Positions 52,150 through 59,060 of a DNA stretch of 59,518 nt are shown piece by piece. Every line of letters starts with the position of its first letter. The stretch's first letter is position 1. A model generated the notes under the pieces. The model was given only the letters and a program-made list of their open reading frames with translations, did not search any database and had not been told where the DNA came from. The position numbers and the translations under genes were made by a program. This stretch comes from a virus. The stretch covers positions 1 to 59,518 of the IMG/VR virus record IMGVR_UViG_3300048672_000363. One strand, 5' to 3'.

Positions 52150-52619
52150 ACACCCCCCTTGATTCTGTTAATTTCAGTAAGCGGAATCTTACCGTTCCAG
52201 TCCGCTTTGATCATGCCAGTCTTAACCCAATTGGCTAAAGTGTGGCGATGAACACCCAACTCACGCGCCGCTTCCGCCTTGCTCAAGTTGAATTCAACGC
52301 GCTTGAGCAGTTCAAATTCCAGCACAAATACCGTCGGGTTGCGGTCAGGTAGTACTATTGGATTGTAGGCGTGAGGTACAGAACATTCCTCAATAAAATC
52401 GGAGCGGGTTTTGAATCCTTCCGCCAAAACGTCAGCGTAAGAAATGTCCAGCAGCCGCTCTTTGCGAACGTCCTTGACGTGTAGGAAATAACCCTTCGCG
52501 CCAAACTCTACAACGTCGCCTTCTTCAATCCATGTGTTGTAATCCCGCCGCGTTTGCGTTTTAGCCCCGCTCAAAATCAGCGGGATGTATTGGTCTTTGA
52601 ATGGTAGAGTTTTCATCAT
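52146..52619 (-). CDS. ASCH domain - helix-turn-helix fusion
   Basis: 157 residues from ATG at 52619, behind AAAGGT. N-terminal ASCH-like domain: LPFKDQYIPLILSGAKTQTRR, the characteristic start, then EGDVVEFGAKGYFLHVKDVR. The C-terminal 50 residues are a helix-turn-helix (LSKAEAARELGVHRHTLANWVKTG). ASCH domains bind RNA or modified nucleotides; fusion to a DNA-binding helix-turn-helix suggests a regulator responding to RNA or nucleotides, which is inference. Confidence 0.7.
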   Translation of the reverse strand: MMKTLPFKDQYIPLILSGAKTQTRRDYNTWIEEGDVVEFGAKGYFLHVKDVRKERLLDISYADVLAEGFKTRSDFIEECSVPHAYNPIVLPDRNPTVFVLEFELLKRVEFNLSKAEAARELGVHRHTLANWVKTGMIKADWNGKIPLTEINRIKGGV

Positions 52620-52627
52620 ATTACCTT

Positions 52628-52936
52628 TCAATCTTCTACTCTGCATTGGCGGACAGCACATTTGAATGCTATAGAACGCGTGCGTCCTTTGCCCTTATAA
52701 AAGAGCAAATGAGGGGTGCATGGGAAACCTTCAATTTTTGTTCTGAGTGGATACTGTTTGTTTGAATAGTAATACCCCTTGTTTATTCCAGTGCTTTCGT
52801 GGAATAGCTTCATATTTTTCAGCACATAATTCAATGATTCATTGTGGGTGCGGATTGAGCGCGGAATTTGGTCACGCTTTATTTTGTGCCTATAGACTTT
52901 TTGGACGGTGAATTTATTGATTTTTGCCGTTTTCAT
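52628..52936 (-). CDS. basic hypothetical protein, 102 residues
   Basis: ATG at 52936 behind GGAG. Strongly basic (KINKFTVQKVYRHKIKRDQI; KGKGRTRSIAFKCAVRQC), so probably nucleic-acid binding. First gene of the unit from the promoter at 52968. Confidence 0.6.
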   Translation of the reverse strand: MKTAKINKFTVQKVYRHKIKRDQIPRSIRTHNESLNYVLKNMKLFHESTGINKGYYYSNKQYPLRTKIEGFPCTPHLLFYKGKGRTRSIAFKCAVRQCRVED

Positions 52937-52967
52937 GTTTTTCTCCGGTTGGTTAATTTATGGGGGT

Positions 52968-52996
52968 ATCATACCACTACACTTTGGACATTACAA
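52968..52996 (-). promoter_or_regulatory. leftward promoter
   Basis: Minus-strand TTGTAA (52996-52991), 17 bases, TATGAT (52973-52968). It lies between the terminator at 53035 and the gene starting at 52936. Confidence 0.7.
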
Positions 52997-53027
52997 TAGT
53001 TATTTATACTATTTAGACAAATAAATG

Positions 53028-53056
53028 AAAATAAAAAGGCGACCGAAGCCGCCTTT
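53028..53056 (-). terminator. intrinsic terminator, copy 1
   Basis: Minus strand AAAGGCG-GCTTCGGT-CGCCTTT then further T bases: 7-bp stem. The core GGCGACCGAAGCCGCC also occurs at 56751. Ends the membrane-protein unit. Confidence 0.8.
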
Positions 53057-53063
53057 CTAAATC

Positions 53064-53147
53064 TCACGCGTTCCTGCGATTTCGCTCATTCCTCTTGCGT
53101 TCGTGCCACTGATTGCGCCGCCGCTGTGTTGCTGTTCGCTTCTTCAT
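53064..53147 (-). CDS. 27-residue arginine-rich peptide
   Basis: ATG at 53147 overlaps the previous stop (ATGA), with GAGGTGA upstream, and ends at 53064, eight bases before the terminator stem. The sequence is MKKRTATQRRRNQWHERKRN followed by ERNRRNA: about half Arg/Lys. It resembles the arginine-rich boxB-binding motif at the start of lambdoid N proteins but lacks an N-type C-terminal part. RNA binding is a plausible inference. Confidence 0.5.
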   Translation of the reverse strand: MKKRTATQRRRNQWHERKRNERNRRNA

Positions 53148-53341
53148 TCGCTCACCTCTTGCATCGGCGGGTACAGGAGGCTGATTAACCTCGCGGCTTC
53201 GATCAGCTCGTCATTATTGCCAGTTCGATAGGCGTTTGCCACCTGCTGAAGCCTGCCGCTCTGCTCTTTAATCACGCCTAGTCGCACATTGGCAAGTTCT
53301 TCTAGCTCTTTTGCAAGTTTTTCTAGTTCTTTGTATGTCAT
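53144..53341 (-). CDS. coiled-coil protein, 65 residues
   Basis: Heptad-like start YKELEKLAKELEELANVRLG, then helices. Likely oligomeric adaptor. Overlaps the arginine-rich peptide by four bases. Confidence 0.6.
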   Translation of the reverse strand: MTYKELEKLAKELEELANVRLGVIKEQSGRLQQVANAYRTGNNDELIEAARLISLLYPPMQEVSE

Positions 53342-53353
53342 TTTTTACCTCGT

Positions 53354-53557
53354 TTATCTCGCCTGAAATTTATCGCACGTCGTTTGCTTGGGTTTGCTCA
53401 CCTCGAATCCGCCAATAGCGCAACGCTCAAGAGGCTTATCGTACTGGTCGCACCTTGCGCACGGGCTTTGAATTGACTTTGCCGTAGTGGTGCGCGCACC
53501 TTGGCGAATTTGCTCTACCCCTTTTAGGAATGAGACTTGACTACGCCGTCTATCCAC
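53354..53557 (-). CDS. cysteine-containing small protein, 67 residues
   Basis: Start GTG at 53557 is uncertain. CARCDQYDKPLERCAIGGF and CDKF give four cysteines spaced for metal binding. Overlaps the gene at 53524 by 34 bases. Confidence 0.5.
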   Translation of the reverse strand: MDRRRSQVSFLKGVEQIRQGARTTTAKSIQSPCARCDQYDKPLERCAIGGFEVSKPKQTTCDKFQAR

Positions 53558-53886
53558 CGGAGTAGAAGCATTGGCACGAACAGAACGCCCAGAACAAGGA
53601 ATTTTAGGCTTAGGCGGATCGCGTCCATCGTCAACCCGACTACGAACAGAACCATGTTCGACAGGGATTCGGCGGCGCGGGCGGCTGCTGTTTTCGCTTC
53701 TGGGGCTGGACTGAAGAGAATCCAGCCCGAAATAAAAACCGCTGCGACCAATGCCGCGATAACCAAAGCCGGTGCTATCCAGTCCGCCCCTTCCGCTTTA
53801 GTCATTTTGCACACTTGAACCCCTTGTTCAATGTGGCAACTGGTGAAGCGCGTGCCAGCTTCAAATTTATGTTGTGGGCTAGACAT
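53524..53886 (-). CDS. membrane protein, 120 residues
   Basis: Two or three hydrophobic segments (ADWIAPALVIAALVAAVFISGWILF; SNMVLFVVGLTMDAIRLSL; LVLGVLFVPMLLL). N-terminal 30 residues hydrophilic with two Cys. ATG at 53886 behind GGAAAGG. Unknown role at the inner membrane. Confidence 0.65.
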   Translation of the reverse strand: MSSPQHKFEAGTRFTSCHIEQGVQVCKMTKAEGADWIAPALVIAALVAAVFISGWILFSPAPEAKTAAARAAESLSNMVLFVVGLTMDAIRLSLKFLVLGVLFVPMLLLRWIDGVVKSHS

Positions 53887-54016
53887 GATCCTTTCCTTTC
53901 CGGCGTTTTGGCTCGTCTTTCAACCGCGCATCATCTTTTTTCGCCATTATTAGCAGCGCGAAAAGCGCAAACATCAAAACCGCGCCACCACCAGATAACC
54001 ACAAAATCGCTTCCAT
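53879..54016 (-). CDS. 45-residue membrane peptide
   Basis: ATG at 54016 with a strong AAGGAGG. One transmembrane helix (residues 3-24, ILWLSGGGAVLMFALFALLI) followed by a lysine/arginine-rich cytoplasmic tail. Overlaps the next gene by eight bases. Confidence 0.65.
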   Translation of the reverse strand: MEAILWLSGGGAVLMFALFALLIMAKKDDARLKDEPKRRKGKDHV

Positions 54017-54025
54017 GTTCCCTCC

Positions 54026-54238
54026 TTAAATTCCAGTAGATGCCATTTGTGAATTCAGCCGATTTTTCCACGCCACCACGCAAAGCCCCTTAACCTGCTC
54101 TACCGTCGCATTAGCTGGGATGTTGACCTCGTAAATCGCGCTAGGCTGTAGCTGCTGCATCATTTCAACCTCTTCTTTATCGGTTGAAATTTCACAGTCC
54201 CCGTGCGCATCGCTTACAAAAAAAACCTTAGTAGTCAT
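54026..54238 (-). CDS. hypothetical protein, 70 residues
   Basis: Begins MTTKVFFVSDAHGDCEISTD, acidic middle, then NIPANATVEQVKGLCVVAW. Small alpha/beta protein. Seven bases from the 627-residue gene. Confidence 0.6.
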   Translation of the reverse strand: MTTKVFFVSDAHGDCEISTDKEEVEMMQQLQPSAIYEVNIPANATVEQVKGLCVVAWKNRLNSQMASTGI

Positions 54239-54244
54239 AGCAGA

Positions 54245-56128
54245 TTATCCCTTCTTCATCTTTTCGTTAAAATCATTAACCAGCATATATGCACGCAACT
54301 TGCCAAGGTTGCCAGCAGGTCTTCCAGTCGCCTTACAAACATCAATCAACTCACCCTCTTTGCGACGTGCAATGTTTCTGAGGCACATTTTAGCAAGGCG
54401 GTCAGCGTGTGGATTGCTGCACGTTCTACCGTCACCTTTAAACACGGCATCAACGTATTCTCGCGCATATTCGCGTGTCGCTTTGGCGGTTGTATCAAGT
54501 TCGCCGGACAGAATTCTACCCTCAAAATCAGCCAAAAAAGCCATGAAATTAAACTCGACTTTTTTAGTACTGCCTAAATTTTGCGCAGATTCATTTTCTC
54601 CTACTGTGGATAACTTCTGCGCGCTTTCTTGGGTGTATTGCAGTGTTTGCGGTGCTGTGTTTTCGGCTGTGTTTTGTGTTTCGCTAGTCTGGCATTTTTG
54701 TGTTTCAGGCTGTGTTTGTGGGTACGCGTACCCAGTGACATCGGAAGACACGGGCGCAGCCATAACATTTCCGCCCCCAGCCGCGCCAAGGCTAAACAAT
54801 GTACCTAAGCCCCATTTTTTCACCTTTGTTGCACGCTGCTTTGCCAAGTTATCCACAACACCCTGTTGATAAGTATGAAATAGGTTGCTAGAGGTATGCA
54901 CGCCTTCTTTAGCTTCCATATCTTCTAATGCCTTTAGCTCTGCCAGCAATCCAGCAAGCACGCGCATAAGCGAAGCGTGACCCGCCTCGAAGAAGATAGC
55001 AAAGAGCAACATGATAAGAACTGTTGCCGTGGCGGTCTTCACCCCTAAGTTTTCATGCAATGTTTGCACCGCCGGATTGGATGACCGATCAAGCAGTACA
55101 TCTTTGCGGGCGTTGGCAGAATCAAAAGCAACTTTGCTCATTTCGATATTGTGCTTATAAAATTCCGCATCAGCAGATTTCAAAGCCGCCACTTTTGCCT
55201 CCAATTCCCGAACCTTTTGATGGGCAGAACTAACTCCCCCGTATTGCGCGCCGCACTTTAGTTTTGCCGCCATCGAGGGGGAGGGGCTAAGACAAATAGA
55301 CTTAATGGATGCAATCTCGCCATTCTTTGCCGCTATTTCAGCGGCAGACGGTGACAGCGAAGTTGCTGGGGAAAACCCGATTTTGTTTAGCTCCGCGACC
55401 TCGGATTTTTTACTGTAAATAGATTCCGCTTTGCCCTGCTGGTTTGCGGATGATGTGAATACCTCGGCGACCAAAGCCAAGATGATGAACGGGATAGCTG
55501 CTTGCCATCTAAAACCTGTCTTTGAGATGTGCAGGTAATTGATATGCTTCGCGCTTGACATAGTAATAGCCAACAAAGCAACCACTACTAGGTAGAACCA
55601 TGATCCGATAGAGCCTAATCCTGAGAAAAACAGCTCTTTGAATCGCCCCGTGTCCATCATATCGCCAACATACAAGGCATAACCAAATGCGAAATAGAGC
55701 ATCTTTGTCAGCCATTTGTGGTACTCAAATGAATTCAGCACATAGCGAATATGCTTCTTCTTTAGCTCATCAATCTTATCTTGCCGAATGATACTTGCGC
55801 GGGATGCGTTGCAAAAGTCAGCGTGCGCGGCTTGAGCCTTCGCCACCTCAAGTTCAATCTTTGCGATTGCCTCAGCTTGCTCTTGGTTCATGCCTTTGAT
55901 CGCGTCGCCGGAATCGCGCACGATAATTGAAAGCTCACGCGCAGATATGTCGATCCCCAACGAAAGGGCATCCTGACGTTTAATCCGTCCGCTTGCTTCC
56001 GCATCGCGGATTTCAGCCTTGTCTTTGTCGATTAGCTTTCTGCACAATTCAGAAAGTTCCGCGCCAGTAAGCTTTGAACTTTCAATCTGCGCATGGCTTG
56101 ATTTGATTTCCTCTAGCAGCTTTTTCAT
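54245..56128 (-). CDS. large four-helix membrane protein with coiled coils
   Basis: 627 residues. Residues 1-130 form a charged coiled coil (LEEIKSSHAQIESSKLTGAE). Hydrophobic helices near 141-156, 175-193, 209-226 and 364-384 frame a 137-residue loop with heptads (KVRELEAKVAALKSADAEF) and two Cys. The C-terminal 240 residues are soluble: a Gln/Thr-rich linker (470-510) and a helical end with RTCSNPHADRLAKMCLRNIARRKEGELIDVC (568-598). I recognise no family. An early-expressed membrane protein of this size suggests exclusion, membrane anchoring of replication, or defence against host systems; none is proved. Confidence 0.75.
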   Translation of the reverse strand: MKKLLEEIKSSHAQIESSKLTGAELSELCRKLIDKDKAEIRDAEASGRIKRQDALSLGIDISARELSIIVRDSGDAIKGMNQEQAEAIAKIELEVAKAQAAHADFCNASRASIIRQDKIDELKKKHIRYVLNSFEYHKWLTKMLYFAFGYALYVGDMMDTGRFKELFFSGLGSIGSWFYLVVVALLAITMSSAKHINYLHISKTGFRWQAAIPFIILALVAEVFTSSANQQGKAESIYSKKSEVAELNKIGFSPATSLSPSAAEIAAKNGEIASIKSICLSPSPSMAAKLKCGAQYGGVSSAHQKVRELEAKVAALKSADAEFYKHNIEMSKVAFDSANARKDVLLDRSSNPAVQTLHENLGVKTATATVLIMLLFAIFFEAGHASLMRVLAGLLAELKALEDMEAKEGVHTSSNLFHTYQQGVVDNLAKQRATKVKKWGLGTLFSLGAAGGGNVMAAPVSSDVTGYAYPQTQPETQKCQTSETQNTAENTAPQTLQYTQESAQKLSTVGENESAQNLGSTKKVEFNFMAFLADFEGRILSGELDTTAKATREYAREYVDAVFKGDGRTCSNPHADRLAKMCLRNIARRKEGELIDVCKATGRPAGNLGKLRAYMLVNDFNEKMKKG

Positions 56129-56131
56129 TTT

Positions 56132-56392
56132 TTACACCAAAATGGATTGCAGAAACACAACGAATGCAATTACAAGGGGTACACCTCTAAGACCTATGCG
56201 CCAATAGGTGTAGGACAGACTTGTTGAAGCAAACATAAACGCAAGCATCATGCTCGTGTGGCGACCTTCGATAGTTTTATTTATCGCTATTACCCACGCT
56301 GCTGCCAGTAGTCCAAACGCAAAGAGCCGTGCCATATTTTCATGGCTTAGATTTAAGTAGGCACGACCAGCGAACAGCTTGCGCTTAATCAT
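56132..56392 (-). CDS. membrane protein, 86 residues
   Basis: ATG at 56392 behind GGAG. Basic N-terminus (KRKLFAGRAYLN) and two to three hydrophobic segments (LFAFGLLAAAWVIAI; MMLAFMFASTSLSY; GVPLVIAFVVFLQSIL). Three bases upstream of the large membrane protein; the two may work together. Confidence 0.65.
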   Translation of the reverse strand: MIKRKLFAGRAYLNLSHENMARLFAFGLLAAAWVIAINKTIEGRHTSMMLAFMFASTSLSYTYWRIGLRGVPLVIAFVVFLQSILV

Positions 56393-56657
56393 TTTTCTCC
56401 ACCTGTTTTTTTGCCTTCTCTCTTTTAGCCTTGTCAGCGGCGCGTGCTGCTGCGCGGTACTTTTCAGCGATTTCAATTTGCAGACGGTCAAGTTCTTCTA
56501 ACTTGTCAGCGCGCTTTGCTTGCCATAGACCGATTAGCTCGTAGAATTGCTTGCTGTTTCGCCGCATACCAGACGCGACGAAACTGTCAATCTTTCCGTT
56601 CTCATGCACGCTGGCATGAGGGGATCGTTTGAAGCTTGGGTTTAGTTTTTTAGCCAT
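56385..56657 (-). CDS. basic coiled-coil protein, 90 residues
   Basis: First gene of the membrane unit. Starts KKLNPSFKRSPHASVHENGK, then a long charged helix (LDRLQIEIAEKYRAAARAADKAK). Overlaps the next gene by eight bases. Confidence 0.6.
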   Translation of the reverse strand: MAKKLNPSFKRSPHASVHENGKIDSFVASGMRRNSKQFYELIGLWQAKRADKLEELDRLQIEIAEKYRAAARAADKAKREKAKKQVEKND

Positions 56658-56670
56658 GTTATAACTCCAA

Positions 56671-56736
56671 AGTGTGTAAAGTCACACTGTAGTTTATTTT
56701 GTGCATAAATCATAATTAGTTCTTTCAATACAAAAG
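56671..56736 (-). promoter_or_regulatory. promoter with inverted repeat in the leader
   Basis: Minus strand CTTTTG (56736-56731), 16 bases, TATGAT (56714-56709). Downstream of it AGTGTG-TAAAGT-CACACT (56671-56688), 6-bp arms, lies between start site and ATG and may be an operator or leader hairpin. Confidence 0.5.
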
Positions 56737-56744
56737 CTTAGGCG

Positions 56745-56770
56745 CACAAAAAAGGCGACCGAAGCCGCCC
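56745..56770 (-). terminator. intrinsic terminator, copy 2
   Basis: Minus strand GGCGGC-TTCG-GTCGCC then TTTTTT. Same core as the terminator at 53035. It ends the recombination operon behind the RdgC gene. Confidence 0.8.
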
Positions 56771-56791
56771 TGATTTATGGTTGTGGTTTGC

Positions 56792-57604
56792 TTACCCGAA
56801 GAGTTTGTTAATCATCTGCGCGACAGTTCCAGCGAATACGCGGAAGTCCGTCGTAAGGTCGCCTTCGGGCTTAACGCCAATTTTTAAGCTCTTGATTAAG
56901 CCTGTAGATGTCAAGGTAAATGCCGTTGGCGCGCCGTCGTCATAAATCATTCCAAGTTCCAGCACGTCACTATGCAGCAAAACCTCATCGCTCAGTCCAA
57001 ATAGGTTGAACACCTTGTACGCAGCCCGCGAAGAATCCTCTTCGGGCGACTTGATAACCACTGAATCGCCGCGATCAAAGCCGTCCGGCAATGAAGAATC
57101 GTCGAGCATATAGCTCTTTAACTTCGCTGGCAGGTCGCCACGATTCGGCAATTCCAGACCAAGCCCGTCAACCGCACCTGAAAGGAGTTCAACCACTAAA
57201 TCGGCAACGGCAGAACTTGACGTGTCAACCATCACGCGCTTGTTTGCAATGTCCATCCATACCATAACCGTCTTGATAGAGGGTAGGGTCTTAGCCAAGA
57301 ATTCCAGCTCAACTTGCTCACACATATCGCGGATCATTCGCTTGCTTGGTTCTTGCCCTTGCAAACGCTTCTGCGCCTCGCGCTTGACGGCTTTCGCATT
57401 AACCCGCCGGGTTTGGATTTCAACAGCGGCTAGTAGGTGCTTCGCGTCGATGGACAAAAGATAATTGCCCTCATCATCAGCCGGAACGAACCCGGCTGAT
57501 TGCTTTTCTGTTTTTGGACATTCAAGGCATTTTCGCTTTTCCAGTTTTGATGCGGTCACTCCGTTCGCCCCGTTTGGTGCAAAAAGAATCGTTAGGTTTT
57601 TCAT
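56792..57604 (-). CDS. rdgC: RdgC-like DNA-binding protein
   Basis: 270 residues. Starts MKNLTILFAPN; the middle has KREAQKRLQGQEPSKRMIRDMCEQVELEFL with TLPSIKTVMVWMDIANKRVMVDTSSSAVAD, corresponding to the 'lysine/arginine helix - IWID ... VD.ss...ae' block of RdgC; the end FRVFAGTVAQMINKLFG also fits. RdgC forms a ring on double-stranded DNA and limits RecA loading. Directly behind ssb in the recombination operon. Confidence 0.75.
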   Translation of the reverse strand: MKNLTILFAPNGANGVTASKLEKRKCLECPKTEKQSAGFVPADDEGNYLLSIDAKHLLAAVEIQTRRVNAKAVKREAQKRLQGQEPSKRMIRDMCEQVELEFLAKTLPSIKTVMVWMDIANKRVMVDTSSSAVADLVVELLSGAVDGLGLELPNRGDLPAKLKSYMLDDSSLPDGFDRGDSVVIKSPEEDSSRAAYKVFNLFGLSDEVLLHSDVLELGMIYDDGAPTAFTLTSTGLIKSLKIGVKPEGDLTTDFRVFAGTVAQMINKLFG

Positions 57605-57622
57605 TTTCTACCCCTCTGTTAT

Positions 57623-57640
57623 GTGCGCCGCTAGGCGCAC
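57623..57640 (-). promoter_or_regulatory. hairpin between ssb and rdgC
   Basis: GTGCGCC-GCTA-GGCGCAC: perfect 7-bp arms, no U-run. Between the two genes (about 64 bases apart). It may protect the ssb message end or hinder rdgC translation. Confidence 0.55.
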
Positions 57641-57668
57641 TGGTTATTGATAGCTAAGGTTATCAAGC

Positions 57669-58130
57669 CTAATTAAAAGGAATGTCGTCGTCGAAGTCGT
57701 CAAAATTATTTTTAGGCGCAGGTGCAGGTGCAGGGCGGCTTGCTGGTGGTCGTGCCGATCCGCCGCTTGCATTTGCATAATTCTTTCCGCTGTCCGCGCC
57801 TTCACCTTGCTTGTCTTTAGGCTTTGACACGAATTCAAAGTGAATTACGTCGCCCTTTAACGTCACTCCTCCTTTGCCATCTTTGCTCCACTCTTCGTTG
57901 TGCAAATCTTTCAGCGTCACAGAAATTCGTGCGCCCTTTTGGAGATATGGGTGCAACTTTTCAGCTTGCTTTCCCCAAAACGTGGCGACGTACCACTGTG
58001 TTGGCTTATTGCCTTCGTTGTCCTTCATGCCGTAAGGAACTGCGAGGTTTACAGCCATTACTTGCATCCCGCTTTGCGTGAAGCGAAGCTCAGGGTCTTT
58101 GCCGATTGTTCCGATAATTGTGGTTGACAT
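57669..58130 (-). CDS. ssb: single-strand DNA-binding protein
   Basis: 153 residues. OB-fold start STTIIGTIGKDPELRFTQSG with VNLAVPYG and WYVATFWGKQAEKL; glycine/proline-rich linker from about residue 110; acidic tip DDFDDDIPFN, the protein-docking tail, though ending in N rather than F. AGGAG precedes the start. Works with the RecT-like protein. Confidence 0.93.
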   Translation of the reverse strand: MSTTIIGTIGKDPELRFTQSGMQVMAVNLAVPYGMKDNEGNKPTQWYVATFWGKQAEKLHPYLQKGARISVTLKDLHNEEWSKDGKGGVTLKGDVIHFEFVSKPKDKQGEGADSGKNYANASGGSARPPASRPAPAPAPKNNFDDFDDDIPFN

Positions 58131-58160
58131 TCTAATTACTCCTAGTTTTGTTTCAATTTT

Positions 58161-58200
58161 AAATACGGCACACGTTCAATGTGCCGTGCTGTCATCATTG
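58161..58200. repeat. 40-bp direct repeat, left copy
   Basis: 36 of 40 bases identical to 58888-58927. Read on the minus strand it encodes MMTARHIERVP immediately behind the FGE-type gene's stop codon and ends in a short frame before ssb. Confidence 0.9.
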
Positions 58201-58872
58201 CTACGGGATCGTTCTGGCAAGACGGAAGCCGCCGTTTCCGTCCCGTAACGAGGGTACACCGTAGAGGCGATACGCCGCACGCATATTACATGTCCTGCTG
58301 CTCCACGAACCGCCGCGCAGCACACGCGTATTGGAGCTTTCACCCTCCCAAGCACTGCCGTCACTTGGTGCGTCTTTGTAGTCGCTGTGATAGCCGTCTT
58401 GCACCCATTCCCATACGTTGCCACTCATGTCGTGCAGTCCCCAAGCATTGGCTTGTTTTTGTCCGACAGGGTGAGTTCGATCGCCACTGTTGCCGTCATA
58501 CCACGCCACTTGGTCGATGTCGTTGCTGCCAGCATACAAGTGATTTTCGCCGCCGCGACAGGCATATTCCCATTCCGCTTCGCTGGGTAAACGATAGGTT
58601 TTGCCGCTCAGGGCATTGAGCTTTTGGATAAATTGCTGCGCCATGTCCCAACTTACCCGCTCAACGGGACAGGTGTCACCACCATCTTGGAAGTGACTGG
58701 GGTTGTCACCCATCACCGCCCGCCATTGCGCTTGCGTCACAGGATATTTGCCGAGTTCAAAAGCGGCAATTTGCACGGGATGGGCGTTTTCACCGAAATA
58801 ACCCGCACCATCACGCTCTTTCACCCATCCCATTACGAAACTACCACTCTTAACTTTTACCATTTCAATCAT
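58201..58872 (-). CDS. FGE-sulfatase / C-type-lectin-fold protein
   Basis: 223 residues from ATG at 58872 (GGGAGAG upstream), overlapping the previous gene by four bases. Family marks: VKVKSGSFVMG, YPVTQAQWRAVMG, CPVERVSWDMAQQF, YRLPSEAEWEYACRGG, GLHDMSGNVWEW, TRVLRGGSW and GFRLART. The fold is shared by formylglycine-generating enzymes, EgtB-type oxidases and the variable proteins of diversity-generating retroelements. The 3' end (SSRTCNMRAAYRLYGVPSLR) has many codons that differ from AAC/AAT only at A positions, as in retroelement targets, but no reverse transcriptase or template repeat is present. Location between exonuclease and ssb genes is atypical, and a 40-bp repeat flanks it. A binding role is more likely than catalysis. 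Confidence 0.85.
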   Translation of the reverse strand: MIEMVKVKSGSFVMGWVKERDGAGYFGENAHPVQIAAFELGKYPVTQAQWRAVMGDNPSHFQDGGDTCPVERVSWDMAQQFIQKLNALSGKTYRLPSEAEWEYACRGGENHLYAGSNDIDQVAWYDGNSGDRTHPVGQKQANAWGLHDMSGNVWEWVQDGYHSDYKDAPSDGSAWEGESSNTRVLRGGSWSSRTCNMRAAYRLYGVPSLRDGNGGFRLARTIP

Positions 58873-59060
58873 TTTGCTCTCCCTGTTAAATCCGGCATAC
58901 GCTCAATGTGCCGTGCTGTCATCATCGACTTGCGCCATGCTGTGCGCTTGCGGGCTTGTAAAAATCGCTCTAGTGCCGTTTGTGGTGCTTCTGGTGGGTA
59001 TCCGTCAGGAATAAACTCGCACCCACCATTAGGCACAAATGGGAATTTATGCGCTCGCAT
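58869..59060 (-). CDS. small basic protein, 63 residues
   Basis: Starts MRAHKFPFVPNGGCEFIPDG, then a basic stretch ARKRTAWRKSMMTARHIER and a short end. Overlaps the exonuclease end by 14 bases. Its C-terminal codons form the right copy of the 40-bp repeat, so the protein may be a form truncated or rebuilt when the FGE-type gene was inserted. Confidence 0.6.
   Translation of the reverse strand: MRAHKFPFVPNGGCEFIPDGYPPEAPQTALERFLQARKRTAWRKSMMTARHIERMPDLTGRAK
58888..58927. repeat. 40-bp direct repeat, right copy
   Basis: Lies inside the 63-residue gene, encoding MMTARHIERMP. With the copy at 58161 it brackets the FGE-type gene (distance 727 bp). Confidence 0.9.

Noticed and set aside
58201-58330. 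A complete diversity-generating retroelement
   Set aside because: The target-like end is there, but no reverse transcriptase motif (YxDD) and no A-rich template copy was found in the window.
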